Below, in pieces: positions 46,022 to 57,999 of a stretch of 64,000 bases of DNA. Every line of letters starts with the position of its first letter. Within the stretch, counting starts at the first letter, position 1. The notes beneath the pieces are model-generated. The model ran no database searches and was not told where the DNA came from. It saw only the letters and a list, made by a program, of their open reading frames with translations. A program made the position numbers and the translations under genes. The DNA is taken from assembly GCA_033239525.1 (NCBI GenBank), contig BSYO01000008.1:10474150-10538149 (forward strand), written 5' to 3'. The DNA comes from Nepenthes gracilis. Its lineage: Eukaryota > Streptophyta > Magnoliopsida > Caryophyllales > Nepenthaceae.

Positions 46022-47041
46022 CGATGTTCCGGATATACGAATTATAATTAGAGAATAATCAAGTGAATATAATCAAGATTTGAGCATATGGAAATTTAGT
46101 TTCGGGATTGTAGAATATTTTGGCAAAGTGGGCGCAATGGGTGGTGCTTGAGGCGGCACCGCAGGCGCCAAAAGCAATGGGTTAGCACTTGCTGCGTGCC
46201 CAACCGGTTCTCTAAGGAATAAAAAGGCCACCTGTGTCTTTTCTTCATCATTTTGGCTTCCACAACGAGAGGGAGAGAGAGAGCACTAGGAGAAGAGAGA
46301 GGAAGAGGAATATAAGGTTCCACAGTCCGATTTTGAACTAGAACTAGTTGGAAAGGTAATAGATCAGATCGAGATAAATACAACTATGATCTCTTCTTTC
46401 GTGTTCTTTCACTTTTATTCCATTTTCTTCAGGTATCCTCATTCCAATATCAGATTAAGTTTATATTTTGTATTATTCATTATCTAAGTATGAAAATATA
46501 TCGATTTCGTGTCCGATTTGCGAGATTTGAGTGGTTTTTCGCAAACCAAAATCCTAAGCCACACCCGGACAGATTTCACCATTTATTTTGGGTATTATGC
46601 ATGATTGTCACTAGATAATGAAAACCCATGACTTCCGCTTGAAATTCCATCAATATGGTGTCCGAAATCCCGTGTTTTTGCAATTTATGCATACCAGAAC
46701 CCTAACCCGCGCCTCGTGTCTTCTGACCGTTTTCCCACAAAAATTATGCATTAAATGGACTTAGAAAATTGAAACCCGATTAATGAACGTGGTTGATTTG
46801 TATTTATTTTCATAATTTAGGAATTTTGTATAAAATTATGAACACGTGAAGATTTAAGCTGAAGAAGAATAAGAAAAAATATATATTTGAACAAGTTCAA
46901 TGGAAAAGAATCAATAAGGGATATTCTGCGGACTAGCGATGAACCAATTGAATTATGAGATGTTTCCCAGTAGAGTGGGAACAAAGAATGATGTGCCTAT
47001 GAGTAGAATTTTCTAAAAAAAAATAAAAAATAAAAAACTTG

Positions 47042-49677
47042 TGTAACGGAACGGGTCCTATCCTTTAAGACCCTCCGTTAATAATATACAATACTAAAAT
47101 CTGTAGAAATTTTGATAGAGTTTCATCTAAAATTGGACTAAAACCAAAATACAAGCTGTTTAAAAGACCTGCACAAACATATAAATATCCAAAATACCAC
47201 ACAATATTCATAACACAGGATCTACATTGCCATATCATCCATGACTCCAATACAAAATTCCTCGACTACTACGTTGAATCTAAGAGAGATGCCATCTGGA
47301 TCTAAACAAAGCCAAAGTTAAAAACTATGGAAGTAGAACTAAATCCATGAACAATCTGCCGAAGCATAATAATAACCATAAAATAATAACAAACTACAAT
47401 ATAATACACAATATTAATCTAATTTGACTATTTGTATTTTAATACATTAGATATATCCAAATCTCTAAACCTTCGACGTTCAGCCAATCTCCTTGAGAAA
47501 ATCCATTTCCTTACTTTAACTAATTGGATATCAACTCGTGACTCATATCTGGAATGAAGAAGAGGTAAGAGTGAGTTAACAACTCAACAAATACAATCAC
47601 AAACAAAAGTAGAGACAATATAAGTTACTTTAAGCAAAAGAAAAATACATGAATATGAACTTGATCGGATATGTTTGGAGCACAATTTACTTCTTTATTT
47701 TGTTCTTATTTTCTTTAAGATATAATTTAAATATGATTATTCATCTTTGCGGATTCAAGTTAGTAAACCCTACCAGTCAAAGGTAGCGAATAATCGAGGA
47801 TAGATTGTCTTCATTTCACACAATCAAAGGTCAGAAGTTTCTCATTGTACAACGCCCCGAGAACGGCGGTCATATCATATCATTTTCTCCCTGTACAACG
47901 CCCCGAGGACGGCGGTCATATCATATCACTTCCTCCCTGTACAACGCCCCAGTGACGGCGGACCATGTATCACTCTATGGATAGAGTTATCATTGATTAC
48001 CACTGTAAAATATTAAGACATGTTTATAGCATAACCCGCTACAATATGCGGTCAAGACAATTCTTTGAGTCTCTACTGTCACACTAGTGACATGCCTGGG
48101 GACATTACCCATCAATTCGGGTCCTAATTTTATGATTATTTATTCTTTTGATGGAGGGTTCTATCAGACTTCTTTTAGGAACATAACTTATTTTCAAACA
48201 TCTCCGTCTTAGGGAGTCAAATTTATCAAAATTTTAGATGTGAAATCTCCCTCCAATTCATTTATATTCTTATTATCTTGCTTGTGGATTTAAGTTTTTC
48301 CATAACTTAACTTCATGTATGTACAAATATCAGATTCAGAATTCTTATCAAAAGAAGCAGAATGAATTGCAAGGATTTTGAATACGGATTCCTTTATAAT
48401 TGCTCATGCTAAAACTTCCAGATTATACATTTAAACTTATACAGATACATACATATGCATGTTAATTAATTAGCATTAAACATGGGATTTTCATACAAAA
48501 TGTTGCCCATTGACCTCGATGAACAGGATTTGGTTACACATATCGGCCAATCCTTGATACTCGGGACATCCAACGGTCATTTCATCAATTTCACAACATG
48601 GATACTTATTATCCCAAGCCAATTGATATATCATAACCCAAATTAATCCATTAACAGGGTTGGGGCACGGGTTAGGATCTCCACGAACGAAATTTCATAC
48701 AATACCACAAATCCGGATACCCCATCAATAAATTAACACATCTAGGTTATGGGTAATCACATTCTAGTCCCAAATTTAACAAATACCCCAAAATTTCATG
48801 GGTCATGTGTCCAGCCATGGGGGTTAGGATTTTCCTTGTTCGAATACATACCAAAACTACATTTTTGGACACTAAATTTACATATATACATGCTTAGGGT
48901 ATGAGAATTACAAAATATATATTTAACCAGATATCAAAATGAGGATACTCGAAGATAATAAGACAAATGTGCAAGAAAACTAAAGATGAGGGCATGAGCG
49001 TACTTGCCTCGACTCACTCTATCACTTTTCTAATTGGCTCTCAAATGGATTCGAACTCGGGAGCCTCGTTCTCCACCTTCTCTCTCTTTCTCTTCCCCCC
49101 TCTCTCTCTTCTTTCTTCTGGATTCATCGAAAAATGGCAGAGAAAAACGCGCGCAACCTTTTATAAGTAGGCCGGAGCTCGAGCGTTGGATGGGCGCTCT
49201 TCGGGCACAACATTCTGTTTTTCCTGCCCGTATTGTGCCACGGGCGCAGGTTGGGCACGGGTCAGACTCGCGTCGAGCCTGCAGCGAGCCTATTTCGCGT
49301 TTACACCGTCTGATACTCGTTTTGACTATTCTAATCCAATTTTTTTACATTCTTAAACTCTAATTTTGATTATATAACCTTAATAAGTCATGATTATCAT
49401 AATTTAAAACTCAAAATCTTATTTATGGATTAACGTTTTACAATTTCAGTTTCTAATCATGCCAATTTCAGATCTTTGGGCTTTTGAATTCGATTCCTCC
49501 CATACCTATGACATTGATTCACTTATTTTAATCAATTACCTCACAATTACTATATTTTAAAATCCAAAACCTCATCATTCCCGAAAATTAATCTTCATTT
49601 ATGAATTTAAGCTTAATCTTAATTATTTTAATCTAACTTCCTCCTAATTATCGTATCTTAGAACTCAGGTCGTTACA
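47042..49677 (-). repeat. 2.6-kb solo LTR with 5-bp target duplication
   Basis: 2636 bp, TGTAACGG...TCGTTACA, flanked by ACTTG at 47037-47041 and 49678-49682. The 5' LTR of the host chromovirus keeps a single ACTTGG at the same place. On the minus strand it begins TGTAACGACC, a start common in plant gypsy LTRs, and has TATA motif CTTATAAAAGG at about 49157-49167, so it is read as minus-oriented. No internal element sequence remains. Confidence 0.9.
47846..47975. repeat. 46-bp tandem repeat, 3 units
   Basis: Units begin at 47846, 47892 and 47938 with TGTACAACGCCCC, followed by GACGGCGGTCATATCATATCA (third unit diverged). Inside the solo LTR, near the middle. Confidence 0.92.
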
Positions 49678-50631
49678 ACTTGGATCGAGAATCGTTCAAC
49701 GGATAGTATATTTGGCATACCATTGATATTACAATGAAAACTCAAAAACTATCCTGGTCGTGTACTATAGCAGGTGGTATTCCTTGGCAATCCTTAATAT
49801 ATTATAGTGGAAGGTATTGTCTATTATGAATGCCGTTTGCGGCCTATGGCCCCGTCTATAGGGTTTATATATAAACGGCCCCCTCTGGGTTAGGAATAGG
49901 AGGATATCGACCTTAAATTATGTGGAGTGAATACAATTCAAGTTACGACCGATCGCTCATTTAGTTAGTAAAGCCTACTGGCTCCGATCCCTCAATGAAA
50001 AAGTTTTTAACACGAATTAATGATTAAGAAGAGAAAAGAAAGACAAAAACTAAAGAAACTTGGAAAAACATTTACGAAAGCATATTCTTTTTTTATGTTC
50101 ATGATGCATGATCACCCTTATACCTTTATCTCCTTCCTATACACATTATCATGTCTTAAAATGAAATTTTGCATGTTTGCTGTTATTGTGTCTTGTTGAG
50201 TTTAGGCTCACCCATTGCAATTTTATCTCCCCCCTCAGAATTCATGTTTGACGAGAAGGAGTAGAGGACTAGCACATAGCTTAAGCCTAGAGATGATCTA
50301 TTTTATTGCTTTGGGGGATTTGTATTTTACATTTTTGACTTAGCTTATTATTCTTTTAGGAACAAAAAAATTGTATATTCTTATATTTTTTTTCTTTTGA
50401 TAGAAAATCAGCAATAGTGATATGCTTCGTTAGAATGTGAAATTTTGGATCTTTAGTTTGCTTCTGCAAGTTTATTGCAGGGTATTTTGAGGCTTAGAGG
50501 CATCTCTCTGTTCCAACCTGACGTCCATATTCTTATGTTGATGCTGTAAATGTTTGTGAAAATTTTTTTGTGAATCCTGTGTTTGTGTCAGTATGAATTT
50601 GTATATATTATACAGGATGATTACAGATATT

Positions 50632-50960
50632 CGTACATATGATATTTGTTCATCTTATTTAATTATATCCTTTCACGTATGTTAGCTTGATTCCAATTTC
50701 ATGAGAATTTAAATGTTTATATTTTAAATTTATATATATAATATTGAAATCATTAAAATTTTAAACATATATTCTTGTATATCCTTTATTTGCAAATATG
50801 ACCAAGAAAATACTTTTTTAAATTTGATAAAGATGTTTTATTTTTTAAGATTTAAAGAAAAATTTGTATATTTAGTCTTTAGTATCGAATTTTAAGTTTT
50901 AATTAAATAAGAACCATTATAAAGATTTGATAAAATATATTTAAATATATTCTAATATAT
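50632..50960 (-). repeat. R repeat copy 3, third part (inverted)
   Basis: Reverse complement of the 16990-17355 / 7360-7713 segment, more diverged than copies 1, 2 and 5 (CATGAGAATTTAAA, TTATAATGGT equivalents). Includes the unoccupied ATATG site as CATAT at 50636-50640. Confidence 0.72.
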
Positions 50961-52390
50961 AATTTATAATTCAAAGGTCGAACATGATATCTAGGTATTA
51001 GAAAAGTGACGTTTACCTTCGATTATGAAAAATAATATATAATGGGTCCTCTTACAGATCGTGAATAATAGCGTATAACTTTTGATTATATAAAATCAAT
51101 CATAATATTAATTTTGTTATTTGACAATAATTAGTAATAATACTATCAATTGTTAGTTCTTATATATCTACACAATTTTCACCTGTATTACGTTATTATA
51201 ATTATTTGCAATTTTTGCACGTTTTATTGTAGTTTTGATATTTTTAGCATTGCGGTTTCTAATCAAGAATATTGTTACTTTCATAGTTTATTCATTTTAT
51301 TTACATATATAAAATTTTACATATTTTTGTGACATAATAAACTGTCTCTTGCTATCTTTACTAACCCTTTAGATTAGCAGGCTCAGATATCATTTCTATG
51401 ATTGTGGGAGATAGGGTGCTATTGGAACAATACAGTAACTTTAGGATATTTTAGATATATTTTAATATTTACAATAGCAATTTATTGTTTCGCTTTTAGA
51501 TATTATATTTAGCCGAATGTCTAATTATTGTAATTCAGTTAGTTGCCCTAATTTCTAGTTTGAAATACTTTTTTGTTTTTTACTTACGGTATTAGTCAAT
51601 CAAAAGATTACTTATTAGAACCACTTTTGAATGTGATATGTGGATTCTATATTTAAATAGTTATTTATTATTGAACTATTAGTTATTATTTGTTATAGAA
51701 TTATATTTCGGTGTTTAGATTGGGTTTAAATTAGTGATTAAAAATTTAATTATTGATTTTGATTAAAGTCTAATTATAATATTCTCATTTCAAGGGTGAG
51801 ACCGTGACAGGTAGAGAACATCTAGGAGGATAATTGCTATTTTTTTGAATGCTGAGAGGATTTATTTTCAAAAAAATGCTAATATTATTTTTCGATGCTA
51901 CAACCCTTAGAGTTGTTTTGATATATTCAGACTTCATCTTTTCTACGGTGTGTACGAGGTGTTAATCTCTTTTTATGTATGGTTGTTGTTGACATATATA
52001 AATTTGATAATTTATACGATTTGAGGATTCCGTGTATGTGATTCGAGCTGGATCAGGTAACTCGGGTTCAAATTGTCACTTACCAACATTCCCCAACTAA
52101 TCATGAGTGTTGACAGAACAATGAAGCATCTACTTCTCCAGATTTCATAACACATCCGCAATTGGCATTGAAAATTAAGTTGGAATAAAATTAGTATAAA
52201 TAAATAGACCAACATTGCGCACAGGAAGTCTACACATCTATCACTCACTAAATGAAAGAGGCAGCTTATCCAAAAAGGATATTGACCATTGACCTTCGAC
52301 CTTTCGACGTGGACGTGTCAATCACGGATTATGATTGCAGCTACACCAACTCACCATGGGAGTTAGTTGTCAAGCAAAGCTTTGGTTCGT
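50961..52390. other. AT-rich spacer, no gene recognised
   Basis: Low-complexity AT-rich DNA with short ORFs only. 52245-52390 is more GC-rich (ACCATTGACCTTCGACCTTTCGACG) and may be an element end, but I could not pair it with a second end. Confidence 0.5.
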
Positions 52391-52394
52391 AGAT

Positions 52395-52845
52395 CGACTT
52401 GTTTAAAGTATTAATTTAATTATTAAAAGTTTAGGAAAAAAAATTAAGTGTTATATCGAAGTGATTATACCTGAGAGATGTATAACGCATACCTGGGCTA
52501 CACATTAGTTTTTTTTTTTAACAAAATTGTTGTACTTGAAGTACACATAAGAGGTGATCGTGCATTTTAGTCTAAAATAATAGCACCTGAGGTATATCTA
52601 TTGGATGCTCATGCACAAGACTAAAGAAGCATTTGCGCCACTATATATGCACCAAGTTGTTATAAATGGGTCCTCTCACTAACTTCAACTAATTTGTTAT
52701 GGATTTTTGAGAGAAGAGAGATAAGGAAAAGAGAAAAAATGAGAGAAGAAGAGAAGGAAAGAAGGGAAATTGAATTTGAGTTGATTTTAGGTGAATGTAA
52801 GCTGCTTTTTGATAAATCAAAAATAAAAAAAAATTGTATTTGTTG
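52395..52845 (-). repeat. R repeat copy 4 (inverted, partial)
   Basis: Reverse complement resembles 18470-18850: GTTGTACTTGAAGTACACATAAG, GCACCAAGTTGTTATAAATG, the purine run GAGAAAAAATGAGAGAAG and TTACATTCACCTAAAAT as its complement. More diverged than copies 2 and 5. Confidence 0.72.
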
Positions 52846-52859
52846 GATATGGTTCAAAA

Positions 52860-55310
52860 TAAATCGGTCCAACTAGAAGTTAAAAACAGGCCAAAGTATC
52901 AACAGATCAAATCTAGGAGCATAAAATCAATTAGGTCTTCCGAATAATGGTTATACAGGGTATCAAATGGGATATTTAATCCTGACGAACAATTAGAGTC
53001 AACCGAGAGATAATAAATCACCAGTAAATAACCTGATTCAGAAACAGTTAAAACAATACCTGCATGAACATATAGACAATTTTTTAAATTAATTTAAATG
53101 GTGGTTACATTTTAAAAGTAACACCTTCCATCCACAATCCTAAAATGCCTTTCAATACAAGTGGTAGTTTTGAATTGACCAATCACTTAGGTCCACAACT
53201 ATAAATTTAAGTACTCCCAAATTACAAAAAAGAGTTCAATAGATATCAAAAAGACACTCAAGTAAAGATTGCTCTCAAACAAAGCAAAGCCAAATCCCCC
53301 CAAATCACTATCATCCCCTTTCTATTTCAATTCAACCTTTCATTCTATATATTTTTTTATTTCCTTGATAGAGACTATTGATTTGATCGTCAGAATGTAT
53401 ATCAAATAGTAAGTCTTGTATACCTCTTACTTTTTGTTTAATTCATTGTGGTGTATAGGATAATGAATAAAAGTTATAAATACTGGAGCCATTGCCAATT
53501 GAACAAATCAAAGGATCAAATCAACTATCTAATACATATGACAATTTGGATCTTTGAGATGCATTATCGGTACCATCTAAGAGAACATGGTCAAACCACA
53601 CATTCTCATCACCATTCTAAATCTCTAAACAAGATGAACAAAAATCTTTCTAACAAAGGTAAGCAATCATGGTGAATACCAGGGACAAGTCTTCCACCCA
53701 ATGACATCGCTTCTTATGGTGATGACCAAGCTGAACATAACCTACAGAACATTTGTCAATCGATGAACATAAGCATGGAGTCCTTGGCGGCTCAGGTCAA
53801 CGCCACATCAAAAATACTCAAGTCTCTCTCAAACAAGCTTGAGGGGCACCTGCTTAGAGTTCCAACCTCCAATTCTCAAGCCTCCACCCCCAAGAGGAGG
53901 ATCAAGGGGAAGAAATGTGCCTTTAAAGGGATGCCACAGCAACCACAGGTTTTTGAGGAGCGAGAAGCCTCTCTGCAAAGAATTCCATCTTGACTCAACG
54001 ACGTCTTAATTTCAAAGTCAAGAGAGAAAGTCTTGAACGGCAAAACCCTCAGTACTTACCGGACACAAGGTGACCAATGGTAAGGGACAAAGTATCATGT
54101 AGTAGCTTACCGAAGAACATTCCTAGGCAATAGGTCCCTCGAGTATCGGCTAACCACTCGAAATTATGGACATTCCTTAATACAAAAAGGATCGCATCCA
54201 CTTCTGAGGTGGAAGAAAGAATCCGAAGGATTGAGCAACAACTATTTCATGAAAACTCGTCCAGTATTTTGTCAAACTAGGCAAGGCTCTAATTACCAGA
54301 GAGATCAGCAAATATCGAGTCCCTCTAAAGTTTAAGATGCCTACTCTGGAACCCTTCAATGAAAACTCTAATCCAATGGATTACTTAAATTACTTCCAAA
54401 CCTTGTTGGGATTCCAAGACCTTGAAGACCCTGCCTTATGCCCTTACTTCCCTTTAACCCTCAAAAGATATGCTCAAATTTAGTTCTACCAGCTAGTGCC
54501 AAATTTGATTCAATCCTTCTATGAGTTGGTTGATAAATTTCTGTGTCAATTTTCCTTTAGTGGAAGGCAAGAATAGCAACCATGGCACCTTGTTAGAATA
54601 CGATAAGGTCCAAATGAAAGTCTGAAGCATTTCTTGTCTTGATTCAGCACCGAACCCCGAGGCATATCTAAACTCACCAATAAGGTGAAATTGAATTCCT
54701 TCATGGCCATTGTATAATCATGTTAAATTTTGAAATATCTGGTTCAATAGGAACCTAAGTCATTCTTGTAAAGAAAGATTATCACCTAAGTATACATTGC
54801 TGCCGATGTGGCCAACGAAGCAAAGCGGTCAAAGTACTCAGATCACCATCAAAGATCAACCAGCAGAAAGAGGAGGAACAATAATAGCTCCTCCACCTGA
54901 GATCCCAAGAAGCAACAAAGGACTAATTCAGGTATCGAAAGGGAATATAAACCACTAAATTTCACCCCTCTGAACAACACTTGGACCAACATCCTATGAC
55001 AGATTTAGAATAAGAAGTTTCTAAAGTGGCCAAAGCTGATGAAGATCTCGAATGGAGGAGATTAGTGAAAATATTATTTCTACCATTGATCTCTGGGTCA
55101 CATCACCAAGAATTGCATGACTTCACAAAAAGAAATTGAGGCCCACATTCAAAGGGTTTACCTCAACAATATCACCAACAATTTGGATTATGATTGTTAT
55201 TACATAGCTAAAAGTTATACGTCACTATTCACAATCGTAAGAAGGTCGACTACATATTATTTTTCACAATTAGGGTCAAATATCAATTTTCTAATTCCTA
55301 GATGTTAGGT
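52860..55310 (+). mobile_element. degenerate Tat-lineage gag fragment with its 5' LTR
   Basis: An LTR of the plus-oriented Tat type ends GATGCA at 53563 (GTGTATAGGATAATG, CAAATCAACTATC parallel the solo LTR at 38340-38380); a TATA-like CTATAAATTTAAG lies at 53201. A decayed primer site GGTACCATCTAAGAGAAC follows. Then gag 53680-55200. It is cut at about 55310, where R copy 5 begins; pol and the 3' LTR are absent. The LTR start near 52860 is approximate. Confidence 0.68.
53680..55200 (+). pseudogene. Tat-type gag, degenerate
   Basis: Readable in pieces: 53763-53993 is an open N-terminal stretch with a helix (SLAAQVNATSKILKSLSNKL) and a basic region. 54330-54760 gives PLKFKMPTLEPFNENSNPMD, YLNYFQTLLGFQDLED, FPLTLKR, NLIQSFYELVDKFLCQFSFS and GPNESLKHFLS, the gag core, parallel to Tat-1 16540-16814. 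55080-55160 gives LGHITKNCMTSQKEIEAHIQ, the zinc-like region. More than a dozen stops. Confidence 0.72.
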
Positions 55311-55315
55311 TTGAA

Positions 55316-56333
55316 TTTCGATTTATAAATAATATATTAGGATATATCTAAATATATTTTATCAATTCTTTATAATGGTTATTATTTAGTTAAAAATAAA
55401 AATTTTACACTAAAAACTAAATGTATAAATTTTCTTCAAATCTAAAAAATAAATTATCTTTATCAAATTTAACATAGAGTTTCCACAATAACATTTACAA
55501 ATAAAGGACATGCAAGAACACATGTACAAATATTTTATAAGTTTAATATGATATGCACAAATTCAATATATAAGCTTTTAAATTTTCATGAAATATGAAT
55601 CAAACTAACATGTATGAAATATATAATTAAATAAAATAAATAGCCATCATATGTATGAGTATTTAAACAAAAAAATACTCAAAGATTTTAGAAACAATTC
55701 AGTAATAAAAAAAAAAGTTTAGATAAAATTTTTTTAGCTTTGATTTACCAAAAAGTAGCTTCCATTCATTTAAAATTAACTCTGATTCACTTTCTCCTTC
55801 TTTCCTTCTCTTTTTCTCTCACTTTTTCTCTTTTTTTTTCCTCTTTTCTTCTCAAAAATCCATAACAAATAAGTTGACGTTAATGAGACAGTACATATAT
55901 AACAGCTTGATGCATGTGCTCTAGCACAAAGGCTTCTTTAATCTTACACACGAGCGCCTAGTTTGCATATGTCATATGTCACTATTTTGGACTAAATACT
56001 GATGATCGTTTCTTATGTGCACCTCAAGTACAACTACTTTGTTTAAAGCATGCCCATGTGTGGCACAAGCGTATGTCAAACGCCATTCGAATGTAAATCA
56101 CATTGATTTAACACTTCATTTTTAATTCAAACTCACAATTAAGCTTAATAATGTATTCATTTTCTTAATTTTAAAGTCATTTTATAAATCTTAAAATTTA
56201 GATCTTATACTACCTAGCAATTTTTGGGCAACTATAATAATTTTTGCTAGCGCTATGATCTCAACTCTAATCTAGATCCAATAAAAAATAACGGTAAGTC
56301 AAATATTCTATAAGTGATGATAATTAAACATAT
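55316..56333 (+). repeat. R repeat copy 5, with unoccupied Tat site
   Basis: 55316-55653 matches 7395-7713 and 17030-17355; 55654-56333 matches 18369-19080. The junction CATCATATGTATGAG at about 55645-55659 is uninterrupted, i.e. the pre-insertion state of the solo-LTR site. It is itself interrupted at 56334 by the Tat-3 LTR. Confidence 0.88.
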
Positions 56334-57324
56334 TGATACGTCCCTAGATCTAACTTTTAAATAGATTCAGATCAATTTGGTCATCTGAATTCGGCTTTAT
56401 TCACTGAGTTAAAATCCTACACACCGCTACAACAAACGAGAGGTCAGGTGTCGGTGAGATGTTGCCCCACCAAAAATACTCTAACGCTAATGTCAGTAAT
56501 CTGCCTTTGAATTTTTAAGAAGGTAAAAGAAATGAGAGCAATGAGAAGGTGAAGAGTGTTTGTGACGGGGGTTTTGCTCTCGATGTAAGAGGCTTTTTGT
56601 GGCTCATGGGGAGCGCTGTCTCTTAGCACTATATTCGCAAGCAACGAAATGAGAGAGAGTGTGTGTGTTGGTATTCTACAAGCGTAGAAGCTTTTAGAAT
56701 TATCATAGTGTTACTTGAGCTTATAAAAGCGTTTTCTAGCCAAAAAGTGAGTGTCTGTAGTCTGAGAAGTGAACGTGACTTGGAGTGAAGACTCCATGGG
56801 CTTTTATAGATGAAATACTGGGCGGCCTTCCTTGGGTGGGAAGGCTTGATTCCTACATTCTGTTGGGATTATTTTCTTTCCTGACATGGAGCTTTAATGG
56901 TAGTAATGACTCCAGGGATTAATCGCCTTCTTTCTATGCTTTGTTTCCGTTAGGATTTGCTCCAGACAAAAAAAGAGAATTTGGCGCTTTCTTCATGGGA
57001 TATATGTTGAATTTGCTGGTAATCGTTACAGTTGAGATTGCCTTCTAGGAGGGCACAAAATCAGGGAAGAGTGCTATTACTAGTCGTGTACAGAGGTGTG
57101 GGCCCCACTGGGTCTGACCCATGGGAGGCTTTGTTCTTAGGCTGGCCTACTGTGGGGCCTCCGATCAACAGAAATGTTGATCGTCTCTGGGAGCCTATTG
57201 TCCACCTAATTTAGCATTTCATCCGGTTAACAGCTGGTGTTAACCGTCCAGGCACACATATGGGCTCTTGTAGATCTGAGTCGTTCCTCTTTCTTGGGCC
57301 AGCCCACTATGGGCATACCCAGCA
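56334..57324 (-). repeat. Tat-3 3' LTR
   Basis: 991 bp from TGATACGTCCCTAGATC to CATACCCAGCA on +, inserted in R copy 5 after AACATAT. Matches the Tat-1 and Tat-2 LTRs at both ends and through CCCCACC(A/G)AAAA(T/C)ACTC(T/C). W-box words near 57176 and 57238. Confidence 0.85.
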
Positions 57325-57486
57325 CTATCCCTCCATACTGGTGGTTTAAATTTTGACCTCTTGCATGTTCATTGTGGGACGCATCTGGCTGGTGTCCGTC
57401 AAGTTCTACCGGACTGGTGGCAAAAGCGCTGATTGAAGTTGTTCGGCTAGAGCAAAGCCTCGGAGAACTTCCTCGATGAAGAGTCG

Positions 57487-57705
57487 CCAAATTCGTTGAT
57501 CGCCTAGGCCACAATTTGGAGAATTATTGAAGAAAATGTCAACCAAATTTGTGATCGCCCAAGCCAAAATCCATAGAATCACTGAACGAATCATAACCGG
57601 ACTTGCCGATCACGGGCCAAAAATCGGGAGAACTGTGAAGGAATCAAGATGTAATTTGTCAACCGGCCCAGTGCCAAAAATAGGGTGAACCCATGGGAGT
57701 TATAA
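57487..57705. repeat. 56-bp minisatellite (Tat-3), about 4 decayed units
   Basis: ATTCGTTGATCGCC (57491), ATTTGTGATCGCC (about 57546) and CTTGCCGATCACGG (57602) head successive units of about 55-57 bp, each with a GAGAA(T/C)T(A/G)(T/C)TGAAG-like tail. Equivalent to 20717-21090. Confidence 0.75.
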
Positions 57706-57999
57706 CAATGCGCCATCCCAGCCGGCCTGTCAGTTGAAAAGGCGACCACTGTCTATACGCGGTAAATTCAAGATTTCGATAATTAATGCGCAAGAGGATC
57801 TGATTCAACTGCGTCCATTCAAGGAACGACACGTGTCAGCAATGATGGGCACACGTTCTTGAGATGGTTAACGTGCTTGGTGTTCACACTACCCTTTAAG
57901 TTGTCCGTCCGTTTTATTTTTAAAATTTTCACTCTTTCCTTCATCTTCCCTTGAGAAAACCCTAAGTGTCATGCTAACTCCTCACTTTCTTCCTTTCCC

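Larger units (their letters stand above)
39449..50631 (+). mobile_element. Tekay/Del-type Ty3/gypsy chromovirus, both outer LTR ends truncated
   Basis: Plus-strand element: 5' LTR 39449-41377, primer-binding site 41381-41392, gag 41557-42530, protease, RT, RNase H, integrase with chromodomain to about 45955, purine tract, 3' LTR 46022-50631 (interrupted by a solo LTR). The integrase C-terminal chromodomain identifies the chromovirus lineage. Both LTRs lack their outer ends, and about 460 bp of the host R repeat are missing between the flanks, so insertion was followed by deletion. Stops are mostly TAG. Dead element. Confidence 0.9.
46022..50631 (+). repeat. chromovirus 3' LTR, interrupted by a solo LTR
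   Basis: LTR sequence 46022-47041 and 49678-50631; the interior 47042-49677 is a foreign solo LTR. The last 90 bp present in the 5' LTR (GGACGACGTCC...ACATCA) are missing, replaced at 50632 by the R repeat. Confidence 0.85.

Noticed and set aside
47846..47975. CRISPR-like direct repeats
   Set aside because: Simple head-to-tail tandem units with no unique spacers, inside a plant LTR.
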